Below the pieces are notes generated by a model. It made no database searches. It was not told where the DNA came from and worked only from the letters and a program-made list of their open reading frames with translations. DNA of 64,000 nt from Halapricum desulfuricans (GTDB taxonomy: Archaea > Halobacteriota > Halobacteria > Halobacteriales > Haloarculaceae), in NCBI RefSeq assembly GCF_017094525.1, contig NZ_CP064788.1:1-64000 (forward strand). Direction: 5' to 3'. Shown here piece after piece: positions 32,989 to 41,704 of the stretch (position 1 is its first letter; each line of letters begins with the position of its first letter). Both the position numbers and the translations under genes were made by a program.

Positions 32989-34410
32989 TCAGGCCGTGCC
33001 TGACTCTGAGGCAAGATTCCCCTCGCGGGTACTCCGGTTTGTGGGCCCCTCTTTGGTCGCGTGACCACGCTGTCGCCAGCAATGGTCGTCCCACTCAAGG
33101 CGAGGCACCTTGCGATGTCCCCTCTCAGGCCCATTCTGACCTGAGTCCACAGGCCGTGCCATCGGCCTTTCTCCGGTGAAATCAATATCGCCATCCACCA
33201 CACTTTGCAGGAAATTCTCGCTTCCCACCACATCGCTGTGGCCTTCAAAGCCACATCCACCACACTGGAACACGTCACCGGTGCGCGAGACGTGCGTCCC
33301 TTCATCGCAGCGTGGGCATTGACTGGATGTGCCTGCCTCTGACTTTTCTTCAACACTGACGCCACACTCCCCCTCTAGAACGGTCTGCATCCTGCGACGG
33401 AAGCGACCGTGCGCCCAGAACAGATCCGTCTTCTCATTGACCGTCGCTGACCAGTGCCTCTCACGAACATCATCTAACTTCCCGATATACACTGCTTCTA
33501 CACCCCACCCTGAGAAGAGACCTGCAAGGTGGCGAACGAGAGCGTCTTGAGCGTGATTGCGCTGTCTCGTGCGCTTCGCATACAGCTTCTCTACCAATCG
33601 ACTGCGATCCGTCTGTTCGGGAAGCTGGGACTGCAACTCACTGATTCGTTCGGTGTAGTGGTGGAAGCAGTCGAACAATGGACGGGCGTGGAACACGCGC
33701 TGGTGGCCTTGTGTAGTGGTGACGGCGACGAAATTGTTAGCACCGACATCCACGGCGGCCACGCATCCCTCGTCGCTGGAATCCGTGGCCCGTGTTGTGT
33801 CGTGCAAAAATGTGACTGGCTGCCGTGCCGTGAATGATTCGGTGGATCGGTCGTACACCAGCTCTAGGCGGCCACCGTGGCCGTCGTATTGCGGATCGCC
33901 TTTGATCGGAACGCGGATGCGTTTGTTGAGTGGAATGCCGTACTTCTCTTTCAACTCGCTGCCGAGTGCGAGTTCGATCCGGCTGTGTTCGCCCCACTCG
34001 ACAGTGTAGGCGTCGTTGCGAATGCACGCTTTCAGGACTCGCTTGCCGTCGTCTTTCCAGTAGCCGGGCACACCGGGTTTGTCCTCGCGTTCACCGTCGT
34101 AGTAGTCATCGAGTTGCTCGAAAAACGCATCCCACTGCTCATCACACTTGTCGAGCATCTTGTCGGTGATTGCTCGACCGAGAACTGGCTGGAAGCGGTT
34201 TCGTATCTCTGTTTTCGTTTTGGCATTCCACACATCGCTTCGCGTCTGGTCGTCGTCGAAGTAGGCTTGTCGGCGGTGGTAGGTGACGATGTTGACGAGG
34301 GCGGCTGCCGAGTCCAGCAACTCGATGAGGCACACCTTCTTCCACTCCGCCTTCGGAGCGAGTGCGAAGGTGTTCGTTCGCGTTCTCTTTTCCTCGTTTG
34401 TAGCCGCCAT
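32989..34410 (-). CDS. tnpB: TnpB family protein with altered RuvC-II site (element 3)
   Basis: This 473-residue TnpB has the first RuvC aspartate in AAVDVGANN (Asp221), a zinc ribbon CPRCDEGTH ... CGGCGF and the last aspartate in GHSDVVGSENF (Asp393). The central Glu of the usual V-E-D-L motif is replaced: the strand reads AVYIGKLDDV with Gly310. A glutamate at 358 (KSEAGTSSQCP) could be a relocated catalytic residue. The C-terminal ~75 residues run through the element end. Whether it cuts DNA is open. Confidence 0.85.
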   Translation of the reverse strand: MAATNEEKRTRTNTFALAPKAEWKKVCLIELLDSAAALVNIVTYHRRQAYFDDDQTRSDVWNAKTKTEIRNRFQPVLGRAITDKMLDKCDEQWDAFFEQLDDYYDGEREDKPGVPGYWKDDGKRVLKACIRNDAYTVEWGEHSRIELALGSELKEKYGIPLNKRIRVPIKGDPQYDGHGGRLELVYDRSTESFTARQPVTFLHDTTRATDSSDEGCVAAVDVGANNFVAVTTTQGHQRVFHARPLFDCFHHYTERISELQSQLPEQTDRSRLVEKLYAKRTRQRNHAQDALVRHLAGLFSGWGVEAVYIGKLDDVRERHWSATVNEKTDLFWAHGRFRRRMQTVLEGECGVSVEEKSEAGTSSQCPRCDEGTHVSRTGDVFQCGGCGFEGHSDVVGSENFLQSVVDGDIDFTGERPMARPVDSGQNGPERGHRKVPRLEWDDHCWRQRGHATKEGPTNRSTREGNLASESGTA

Positions 34411-34494
34411 CGTCGTGTTTAGTTATTCGTGTTCCAGAAGTATAAATCCTGTGGGACACTGGTGTTTTTGTTCGAGGGATGGATACAGTCCGAT

Positions 34495-34725
34495 ATGGCA
34501 AAGGACGGGATCGGACGACCGAGAGATGTGACGTGTGAGGACGTGTTGACAGCGTTTGACGATGTTGACAAACCAGTGGCGACTGGCACACTATTGGCTG
34601 AAATGCTGGATGTATCGAAACAGTCTGTACTCCGACGATTACAGGAGTTAGAAAGAGAGGGGCGGGTTGAGCGATGGAAAGTTGGCAGTCGCGCTGTCGT
34701 CTGGTGGCCGACCGAAGAATCGTAA
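34495..34725 (+). CDS. Winged-helix DNA-binding protein beside tnpB
   Basis: This 76-residue protein is a single winged helix (CEDVLTAFDDVDKPVATGTLLAEMLDVSKQSVLRRLQELEREGRVERWKVGSRAVVWW). It is divergent from tnpB, with a TATA-like AGTATAAATCC at about 34438-34448 in between. It probably represses the element. It differs from the small partners of the other two TnpB elements. Small wHTH genes of this kind often accompany haloarchaeal tnpB genes. Confidence 0.75.
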   Translation: MAKDGIGRPRDVTCEDVLTAFDDVDKPVATGTLLAEMLDVSKQSVLRRLQELEREGRVERWKVGSRAVVWWPTEES

Positions 34726-34819
34726 CGTGGGAATCACGGCTAGAGTGTCGCCTGTGGACTGATTCTCTATGCCTATTGCTTGCACCCACCCCTGAAGGGG
34801 ATGGGCTTCCGCTCGCTGC

Positions 34820-35407
34820 GTGTCAACGGTGTTCCGGACGCCGACGGCCTCGGTCGTCGGCCACACAGTCCTGTATGACGACGCCGCGCTCCGGAAAGCG
34901 CTCGGGGACGCAAACAGCTATCTCCCGAACGGGGACGCAAAGGGAAATCTGATGATCGATATCGACGACGGGATCGGATCCTGGCGGTTTTTCTTCGCGA
35001 CGGCGCTATCGTTTCGGCCGCCAGTTGCGCCCGGGATCGGCACGGCGTCGATGCGGCCGATGGTAGTCAGCGAGGCGAGACGCTCGTTCGAGGACGACAT
35101 GCGTGCACGCGGATTCAAAGACATCGACCGCGGCCGAAGCCAGCGCGCCCGAACACGCGGGGGCAAGCGCATGAGCCTGAACAAACTGACCACGCGCTAT
35201 CCGATCGAGGACGGGCCGATCGACGCGCTCGATATCGAGGGATGGCTCGGCGTGTGGTCGACCGGAGGCTCCTTCCGGATCGCCGGTGGTTGCTACCCGA
35301 CCGGAGGGCTCGAGACGCTGCTCGACGCTGCCGACGGCGATCGCCCCGAGGGAGACCCGGGCGGGTACCGGGACGAACTCCTCGAGTTGATCCGGTCAGT
35401 GCAGTGA
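34820..35407 (+). CDS. Hypothetical haloarchaeal protein
   Basis: A 195-residue protein with GTG start (MSTVFRTPTASVVGHTVLYDDAALRKAL...). Features are GNLMIDIDDGIGSWRFFF, a conserved-looking APGIGTASMRPMV and a basic RGRSQRARTRGGKRMSL stretch. It looks soluble, with no signal peptide or transmembrane helix. No named family is recognised. The start abuts the end of TnpB element 3, so its native promoter may have been displaced. Confidence 0.65.
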   Translation: MSTVFRTPTASVVGHTVLYDDAALRKALGDANSYLPNGDAKGNLMIDIDDGIGSWRFFFATALSFRPPVAPGIGTASMRPMVVSEARRSFEDDMRARGFKDIDRGRSQRARTRGGKRMSLNKLTTRYPIEDGPIDALDIEGWLGVWSTGGSFRIAGGCYPTGGLETLLDAADGDRPEGDPGGYRDELLELIRSVQ

Positions 35408-35803
35408 TCCGTATCCCCGAGAGCGAATCCAGGAGACGACGGCCACGAAAGCAGCAACGAGGAGAGCGACACCGACGAGTGTTGCGAGGTTGATCCGTGC
35501 TCCCAGCCCGGCGAAATCGACGTACAGGACGCCCAGCAGAAGGACGACCGCGTATCCGAATCCACCGGTCCCGTCGAGGAGACTCTGGGCGGTCGGTTCG
35601 AGACGCGCGTAGCGACCCGCGACCAGCAGGACAGTCACGGTGCCGATCAGGAGACCGACAGGCAGGCCGACGATCGCCGAGAACTCGTAGGGGAGCGCCT
35701 CGATGAGGACGACTGCGACCAGCAGCGCGACCGTAAACCCCGTACCGAGTGCGACTGATACCGTTCGAATGTCCATCCTCCGCAGTTCGTCCGCCAGGAT
35801 CAT
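35396..35803 (-). CDS. Four-helix membrane protein
   Basis: A 135-residue protein with four predicted transmembrane helices (VALGTGFTVALLVAVVLIE, FSAIVGLPVGLLIGTVTVLLVA, FGYAVVLLLGVLYVDF, LATLVGVALLVAAFVAVV), of a type often annotated only as hypothetical in haloarchaea. The ATG at 35803 lies near the expected start of a transcript from a TATA-like TAATAAAAC at about 35828-35838; a shorter start is at 35776. It overlaps the preceding convergent gene by 12 bp. Confidence 0.65.
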   Translation of the reverse strand: MILADELRRMDIRTVSVALGTGFTVALLVAVVLIEALPYEFSAIVGLPVGLLIGTVTVLLVAGRYARLEPTAQSLLDGTGGFGYAVVLLLGVLYVDFAGLGARINLATLVGVALLVAAFVAVVSWIRSRGYGSLH

Positions 35804-35857
35804 ATCATTACGGAATAGCAATCCGTTTTATTACACTTGCGAGAGAAGAGTAACAGT

Positions 35858-36964
35858 ATGAAGCGTCAGCAAGCGGTCAGCGGGGGACTCGTGCTGCTGG
35901 TGGCGATCGCGGTCGTCGCGGGGGCGTTCACCGGCGTCGCGGCAGCCGAAACCAGAACGGGTGGGACAGTCGTCGTCGAAGAAGGTGAGACAATCGACGG
36001 GTTGTCGACGTTCAGCGGGACGGTCATCGTCCGCGGGACGGTCGACGGGAACCTCGACGGGGTCGCCGGAACAGTCGTCATCGAGGAGTCGGGCGTCGTC
36101 ACTGGCAACCTCGCCGTGACCGCCGGGAGCATCACCGTCGCCGGCGAGGTGAACGGCAACGTCGACGTGGCGGGGGGTTCGCTGACGCTGGCGCCGACCG
36201 GCGTGGTCGACGGAGATCTGAACGCCGGCGTCGGCTCGATACGGCTCGCGGGGACGGTCGGCGGTGACGCGATGCTCGGCGGGGATTCGATCACGCTGGC
36301 GGAGACGGCCAGCGTCGGTGGCGACGTCAGATACGCCGAGAACGCCGACTTCACTGACGAGGGGGCGACAGTCGACGGCTCGGTCAGCGCCGATCCCGAT
36401 ATCGGATCGGGCGGGTTCGACCTCCCGGACGTGCCGGGGTGGCTGTTCACCGGGTACGCGATTCTCGTCAACCTCGTGCTCGGTGCGGCGCTGCTCGTTG
36501 CGATGCCCGGCTTCTCCCGGCGCGTCGACGAGACGGTGAGCACCGAGGCAGCAAAATCAGCGGGCGTCGGCGTGCTCGCGGCGCTCGGAATCCCGATCGG
36601 ACTCGTGGTGCTCGCGGTCACGATCGTCGGCATCCCGCTGACGCTGGCTGGCTTCGTCGCGTTCGCGCTGCTCGCGTGGGTCGCGCTGCTGTACGGCCGG
36701 ATCGCGGTCGCCGCGTGGGCGCTCCGGCAGGCCGATATCGACAACCGGTGGCTCGCGCTCGTGGCCGGTATCGTCGGGTTCGGGGTGCTCGGCCGGATCC
36801 CGATCCTGGGCGGGTTGCTCAGCCTCGCGACGTTCCTGCTGGGGCTCGGCGCGATCGCGCTCGTGCTGGTCGAACTCCGACGCGGGGACGGCGACAGCGA
36901 CGAGTCCGAGCCGGCGGCCGAGCCGCCGATCGAACCCGACGACAGCGACGCTGGCGCGATCTGA
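35858..36964 (+). CDS. Secreted bactofilin-like / multi-TM membrane protein
   Basis: This 368-residue protein starts with a signal peptide (SGGLVLLVAIAVVAGAFTGVAAA). Residues ~30-185 form repeated short beta turns (GTVIVRGTVDGNLDGVAGTV, GSITVAGEVNGNVDVAGGS, GDAMLGGDSI), the bactofilin (DUF583) beta-helix pattern. Residues ~195-345 hold four hydrophobic helices, and an acidic tail follows. The beta-helix would face the cell exterior. Bacterial bactofilins are cytoplasmic polymers, so an exported membrane-linked version is distinctive, though similar archaeal proteins exist. Confidence 0.78.
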   Translation: MKRQQAVSGGLVLLVAIAVVAGAFTGVAAAETRTGGTVVVEEGETIDGLSTFSGTVIVRGTVDGNLDGVAGTVVIEESGVVTGNLAVTAGSITVAGEVNGNVDVAGGSLTLAPTGVVDGDLNAGVGSIRLAGTVGGDAMLGGDSITLAETASVGGDVRYAENADFTDEGATVDGSVSADPDIGSGGFDLPDVPGWLFTGYAILVNLVLGAALLVAMPGFSRRVDETVSTEAAKSAGVGVLAALGIPIGLVVLAVTIVGIPLTLAGFVAFALLAWVALLYGRIAVAAWALRQADIDNRWLALVAGIVGFGVLGRIPILGGLLSLATFLLGLGAIALVLVELRRGDGDSDESEPAAEPPIEPDDSDAGAI

Positions 36965-36992
36965 TTGCCGGCAGGACCGGCGAGCGTGTTGA

Positions 36993-37262
36993 CATGCGAC
37001 GACACTGGGCGTGACGGGCGGACACGACGTGGCGGCGTTCGACGCCGTGCTGGTCGGGTCGTCGATCCACGTCGGCAAACACCAGCCGGCCGTCGCCGAG
37101 TTCGTCACGGACCACGAAGCGGCGCTGTCGGAGTGACCGACCGGGTTCTTCCAGGTGTCGTTGTCCTCGGCGACCGACGACGAGGAACGGCGAGCCGAGG
37201 CCGCGGCGTATGCCGACACGTTCGTCGAGGGACGGATCGGCGCGACCGCACCCGAGGAGTGA
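36993..37262 (+). pseudogene. hemG-like flavodoxin (protoporphyrinogen oxidase) remnant
   Basis: In one frame the sequence reads FDAVLVGSSIHVGKHQPAVAEF, then a TGA at 37134-37136, then PTGFFQVSLSSATDDEERR, ending at a second TGA (37260-37262). This matches the middle of menaquinone-dependent protoporphyrinogen dehydrogenase HemG, with the expected Arg codon turned into the stop. The FMN-binding N-terminus and the C-terminal third are missing. It is a decaying gene copy, co-oriented with the upstream gene. Confidence 0.8.
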
Positions 37263-37323
37263 CGGTATCACGTCAGAGCGTGACCGAGAGCCTTCGTACG
37301 CTGGACTGTGGCCAGGGACCGTC

Positions 37324-38349
37324 TCACGCCGGATGGTAACCCGGCGACGTGAGAAGCACGGTCTCGTCGCCCGAGTCGATCGAGACGTCGTAGCCGAACT
37401 CCGACAGCACCGATCGATGGGTCCGGACGTGGTCGGTGCGTTCCGGAACGACGACGCGGCCGCCGGCTATCGCGAGAAAGACCAGCAACTGATCGGCCAT
37501 GTGTCGATCGACGGCCGCGTCGGTCTCGCGGAACTGCTCGAAGTCCTCGACGGCCAGGTCGGCGACAGCCTCGGAGGGACGGCCGGGCTCGCCGAGCGCG
37601 TCGAAACCGGCAAGCGTCCGGTCGTAGCGTGCCCGGACGACGAGCGACGAGCCCGTCGAGCGCGTCTCAGCGTACCTGACTGTCCGCTCTCCAGGCGGGA
37701 CACCAGTCTCGCCGAGTCGTTCGAAGACGCGATCGGCCTGCCGATCCGCCACGTCGCTGGCTTCGAGATCCGCCGAAGCGGTGGAGTAGACATCGACCGC
37801 CCGCAGCGAACCCCGGGCACCGAGGTCGATCGGCGATAGCGACGACAGCGACAGCCGAAGTGTCACTTCCCCGCCGCCTTTCGGGTAGAACCCGACCCGA
37901 TCGACCTCGAGTTCGGCGTCCAGTCCGAACCGGGCGAGCAACGGGAGTTTGACGTGCCGGAGATACGCCACGGGCGGCGACCACTTGACGTCAGTCCCGC
38001 CGGTCGCAGTCACCGTGAGCGGGTCGTCGAGCACGGTCGCCAGTGGCAGGACGGTATCGAGCAGCAGCGTCACGCTTCCGGCGGTTTCGATGTCGGCCGA
38101 GAGCGTGTGCCGGCGCATGTCACCGGGCTCGAAGACGAGCGCTTCCGAGCCGAGAGCCGCTCCCTCGAGGTCGGCGTCACAGTACTCGGCGAGCAACTCG
38201 ACCGCCGCGAGGTGCTGGGGCTTGAGTCCGGGTTCCGGCCGCGAGCCACGGATCGACTCGATCCGGACCGACGTGTCGGTGATCACCGCGAGCGAGAGGC
38301 TCGTCCGCAGGAGTTGTCCCCCGCCGTCTGCACCGTCGACTGTGAGCAT
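37324..38349 (-). CDS. rtcA: RNA 3'-terminal phosphate cyclase
   Basis: This 341-residue enzyme turns RNA 3'-phosphates into 2',3'-cyclic phosphates. Signatures: DGADGGGQLLRTSLSLA (about 5-21), SRPEPGLKPQHLAAVEL, GFYPKGGGEV and the AMP-accepting histidine in DRHMADQLLVFLAIA (about 287). The ATG at 38349 gives MLTVDGADGGGQ, the normal start; upstream in-frame codons are rejected. No rtcB is adjacent. Confidence 0.92.
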   Translation of the reverse strand: MLTVDGADGGGQLLRTSLSLAVITDTSVRIESIRGSRPEPGLKPQHLAAVELLAEYCDADLEGAALGSEALVFEPGDMRRHTLSADIETAGSVTLLLDTVLPLATVLDDPLTVTATGGTDVKWSPPVAYLRHVKLPLLARFGLDAELEVDRVGFYPKGGGEVTLRLSLSSLSPIDLGARGSLRAVDVYSTASADLEASDVADRQADRVFERLGETGVPPGERTVRYAETRSTGSSLVVRARYDRTLAGFDALGEPGRPSEAVADLAVEDFEQFRETDAAVDRHMADQLLVFLAIAGGRVVVPERTDHVRTHRSVLSEFGYDVSIDSGDETVLLTSPGYHPA

Positions 38350-38474
38350 ACGAGGGCCATCGACACCCAGCGATGAAAGCGTTCGCCGGACTGTCGTGCC
38401 GAACGCTTTCGAAACGGCAGTATCACTATCAATCACCACCTATATTGTTTGTGAGATACTAACAGGGAAGATAG

Positions 38475-39731
38475 ATGCAAACTAGACACACGGATGGTAA
38501 GACGTTGGCGGCCTACGAATCGCACATCGACGAGCAGCAGCGCCGGGAGATCCACGCGGTCGCCGAGGAACACGCGGACACTCGGATGGGGCACATCAAT
38601 TCAACAGCGAGCGGCGGTGGTGTCGCCGAGATCCTCGTCTCGGTGGTCCCGCTATTGAACGACGTCGGCGTCGACACGGACTGGCAGGTCATGGACGCCG
38701 ACGACGAGTTCTTCGAGGTGACAAAGACTATCCACAACGGCCTTCAGGGCGGCCAGACCGAGCTCACCGAGGATATGCGCGAGACGTATCGTTCCGTCAC
38801 GATTGAGAACGCTGAGGCGCTCGACGAGCGGTACGACGTCCTCGTGTTGCACGACCCCCAGACACTCGGAATGGCACCGACGCTTGCCGAGCGGTTCCCC
38901 GAGACAGCGCTCGTCTGGCGCTGTCACATCGACCTCACGGATGCGACTCCGGCGTATCTTGAGTTCGTGCAGTCGTATCTCGATCCGATCGATCGGGCCG
39001 TCTTTACGCTCCCGGAGTACGGCGAGGCGATCACGGGCGTCGAGATAGATACCATCTACCCCTCGATCGATCCGTTGACCGAGAAGAACCGACCGATTGA
39101 GGAACTCTCGGGCGACGCGGCGGAGGCAGCCGACCTCGAACGGTTCCCGTTCGACACGGACAGGCCGCTGATCGTGCAGGTCTCTCGGTTCGATCCCTGG
39201 AAGGATCCGCTGGGTGTGATTGAGGCCTACCGAGACGTCTCGGCGTCGATCCCTGACGCGCAACTCGCGCTCGTCGGCGCGATGCCCGATGACGATCCCG
39301 AGGGAGTCGAGGTGTATCGCGAAGTGGAGGCTGAAGCGGGCGACGACCCCGATATCCACCTGCTTACGAACCTCCCGGACGCCGGGATCAACGGTCTCCA
39401 GTGGGGCGCGGACCTCGTCCTCCAGAAGTCGTTGCGCGAGGGGTTTGCGCTGACTGTCTCGGAGGCGCTCTGGAAGGAGACGCCCGTCGTCGGGGCAAAC
39501 GTCGGCGGCATCCCGCTGCAGATCGAGGACGGGGAGAACGGCTACCTCATCGAACCGCGAGACATCGAGTCGACCGCCGACCGCGTCGTCCGATTGCTCG
39601 AGGACGACCAGTTGCGACGCCGGCTCGGCGAGAACGGCCGTGAAACGGTTCGCGAGCAGTTCCTCACCCCGCGGCAGGTCCTGGACTATCTCACACTACT
39701 TTCGGCTGCGGAGGGCGATAGAGCGGAGTGA
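38475..39731 (+). CDS. treT: Trehalose glycosyltransferring synthase (GT4)
   Basis: This 418-residue GT-B enzyme matches TreT, which makes trehalose from a nucleotide-glucose and glucose. Family features are GHINSTASGGGVAEIL (about 38-53), VLVLHDPQTLGM, VWRCHIDLTDA, IVQVSRFDPWKDPLGVIEAY and the donor-site LQKSLREGFALTVSEALWKETPVVGANVGGIPLQI. It opens a sugar-metabolism cluster with gfcR, FBPase, a HAD phosphatase and PfkB. Trehalose is a compatible solute or carbon store in some haloarchaea. Confidence 0.88.
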   Translation: MQTRHTDGKTLAAYESHIDEQQRREIHAVAEEHADTRMGHINSTASGGGVAEILVSVVPLLNDVGVDTDWQVMDADDEFFEVTKTIHNGLQGGQTELTEDMRETYRSVTIENAEALDERYDVLVLHDPQTLGMAPTLAERFPETALVWRCHIDLTDATPAYLEFVQSYLDPIDRAVFTLPEYGEAITGVEIDTIYPSIDPLTEKNRPIEELSGDAAEAADLERFPFDTDRPLIVQVSRFDPWKDPLGVIEAYRDVSASIPDAQLALVGAMPDDDPEGVEVYREVEAEAGDDPDIHLLTNLPDAGINGLQWGADLVLQKSLREGFALTVSEALWKETPVVGANVGGIPLQIEDGENGYLIEPRDIESTADRVVRLLEDDQLRRRLGENGRETVREQFLTPRQVLDYLTLLSAAEGDRAE

Positions 39732-39767
39732 ATTCCCCCCTCCGACAGCCCCATACCGGAGAACGTA

Positions 39768-40391
39768 TCAGCCGTCGCTCATCTGGACGATCTCGATGAG
39801 CGAATAGATCGGAACGCCGTTGATCTCGTCCTGACCGAGCTTGTCCGTCAGCACGACACCTGCCTGGGGGCTTCCGCCGTTGTCGCGCACCTGTTTGATG
39901 GTTTCTGTCATCGTCTGCCCGGTGTCGATGTTGTCGTCGACGATGTAACAGTCTTTGTCGTTGATCCCCGAGAAGTTCCGGGAGAACGAACCCGATGTCT
40001 CCGTCTGGTCGTCGTCCCACTGGTACTTGCTAGGCATGTAGACGCTGAGGTCGGTGTCCAACTCCCTCCCGATGACGGTCGCCAGCGGCGCGCCGGACTT
40101 GCCGATCCCGATCGTGAGGTCGACGTCTTCTCCCTCGTGAGCGAGTAGATCGGCCATTATAGCGCCGAGGTGACCCAGCCGGTGGCTGTCCCGACCGATG
40201 GCGCTCCAGTCGACGTGGACGTCGACCGGGCTCGCCCCGATCTCTTCCTCGATCGACTCCCTGCCGGTCTGTGCAACGAGCCAGCTTGCTGTCTCCCGGG
40301 AGACGTTCAGTTCGTCCGCGATCTCCCCTTTCGAGAGGCCGTTGTCTGTCAGTTCTGCCGCGCTCTCGACGAGCGTATCGATGGACTTCAT
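39768..40391 (-). CDS. gfcR: GfcR-like HTH/phosphoribosyltransferase regulator
   Basis: This 207-residue protein has a short N-terminal HTH (LTDNGLSKGEIADELNVSRETASWLV) and a PRTase domain (DLTIGIGKSGAPLATVIG, CYIVDDNIDTGQTMTETI with the PRPP loop). It matches GfcR of Haloferax, formerly annotated PyrE-like, a regulator of sugar degradation genes. Placement between treT and FBPase suggests it controls this cluster. An AT-rich TAGAAAAATATATGTG (40441-40456, minus) is its probable promoter. Confidence 0.88.
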   Translation of the reverse strand: MKSIDTLVESAAELTDNGLSKGEIADELNVSRETASWLVAQTGRESIEEEIGASPVDVHVDWSAIGRDSHRLGHLGAIMADLLAHEGEDVDLTIGIGKSGAPLATVIGRELDTDLSVYMPSKYQWDDDQTETSGSFSRNFSGINDKDCYIVDDNIDTGQTMTETIKQVRDNGGSPQAGVVLTDKLGQDEINGVPIYSLIEIVQMSDG

Positions 40392-40645
40392 TCGATCGTA
40401 GCTTTGGGGATCCGCCGAGATAACTGTCCGTGGTCGATCCCACATATATTTTTCTATCTATTAACCCATGGAATGTTGTTGGTTCTTCGTTGTTTCGGCC
40501 ACCAGGGGATTGGCATGTCCGTTTCCGCCGCCCTCTTTGTCGCGCAGTTTCTGTTACCGTCAACGAGAACATTCATTGTTATTGATGTCATTTGATGACG
40601 TGCAGCGATGGACAAATACGATAGCCGTTTCGTCGGGACCAACAC

Positions 40646-41494
40646 ATGAACACGATAGACACGATCGTCCGTGAGGTGCGGGATACAGCCCACTACATGA
40701 GTGATAACGTCGCCAACTACGCGGACGATACCACCAGGACGAATCCGAGCGGCGAGGAACAGATCGGTGCCGACATCTGGTCGGATTCGCTGTTTTTCGA
40801 CGCGCTCTGTCCACTGCAGGGCGTTGGCGGGTACGCGAGCGAGGAGCGCAAGGACGTGACCGACTGCGGTGAGGGGTACACTATCGCGATCGATCCACTG
40901 GACGGGTCATCAAACCTCGCTTCGAACAACTCCGTCGGGACCATCGTCGGCGTCTACGACGCGGAACTCCCGGCTCCCGGTCGGGATCTGGTCGCGGCGA
41001 TGATGGTGCTGTACGGACCCTATACGACGATGACCGTGGCCCGAGAGGACAGCGATGTCGTCCAGCAATACCTGCTACGGGATGGTCACAGCGAACGCTG
41101 GGGACAGTTCCGCGTCCCTGAGGAGACTACCGTCGTGGGACTGGCCGGGATACCGAATAACCGAAGTGACACGTTCAACCAGTTCGCGAACGAACTGGAA
41201 GGCGAGATGAAGCTCCGATACGGCGGGGCCACTGTCGCCGACCTCGCACAGGTACTGGAATACGGCGGTCTGTTCGGGTATCCGAAGACGGAACAGTACC
41301 CCGACGGGAAACTCCGGGTCCACTTCGAGGCCGCACCACTCGCGTATCTCGTCGAGGCGGCCGGCGGCGCATCGACGGACGGCGACAAGTCGATCCTGGA
41401 CGTTGAGCCGGACAGCATCCACGCCCGGACCCCGATCCTCCTGGGGAACAACCCACTCGTCTCCCGGGCGGAGGCAGCACTCAGTGAGTTATAA
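40646..41494 (+). CDS. Class I fructose-1,6-bisphosphatase-like enzyme
   Basis: This 282-residue sugar phosphatase has the metal-binding DPLDGSSN motif (about 83-90) with [11 protein letters not shown] upstream, and substrate residues in [13 protein letters not shown]. The order matches class I FBPase, acting in gluconeogenesis, though a related sugar-1,7-bisphosphatase activity is possible. A TATA-like CAAATACGATA lies about 25-33 nt before the ATG. The 254-bp gap to gfcR holds both promoters. Confidence 0.85.
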   Translation: MNTIDTIVREVRDTAHYMSDNVANYADDTTRTNPSGEEQIGADIWSDSLFFDALCPLQGVGGYASEERKDVTDCGEGYTIAIDPLDGSSNLASNNSVGTIVGVYDAELPAPGRDLVAAMMVLYGPYTTMTVAREDSDVVQQYLLRDGHSERWGQFRVPEETTVVGLAGIPNNRSDTFNQFANELEGEMKLRYGGATVADLAQVLEYGGLFGYPKTEQYPDGKLRVHFEAAPLAYLVEAAGGASTDGDKSILDVEPDSIHARTPILLGNNPLVSRAEAALSEL

Positions 41495-41704
41495 CGATCA
41501 CCGTCCGTTGGATCGACCGTGCCCAGCGTGCTTCGAACGGTTCGCCGGCGGGCTGGACCGATCTGGATGGGGGCCGGTCGTCCATGCTGGCTGGTCCGTC
41601 CGGGGTCGTCTTTCCGGGCTGGCCGTCCAGCCGACAACCGGGACCGCGAACTCCCGGCCCGGTATTGATGTTCACGCGCAACCGAAACCCGATACAATCA
41701 CAGT

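Larger units (their letters stand above)
32942..34815 (-). mobile_element. TnpB element 3 (IS1341-type with divergent HTH gene)
   Basis: Read on the minus strand, the 3' end is GAGGAATCCCATGGC-CTTC-AGCCGTGGGAGGATGTCAA-like sequence (about 32942-32985), the familiar hairpin-plus-GGATGTCAA right end of haloarchaeal TnpB elements. The other end near 34783-34815 carries a related hairpin (CCCATCCCC-TTCA-GGGGTGGG). Between them are tnpB and a divergent winged-helix gene; TnpA is absent. The left limit is approximate. Confidence 0.7.
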
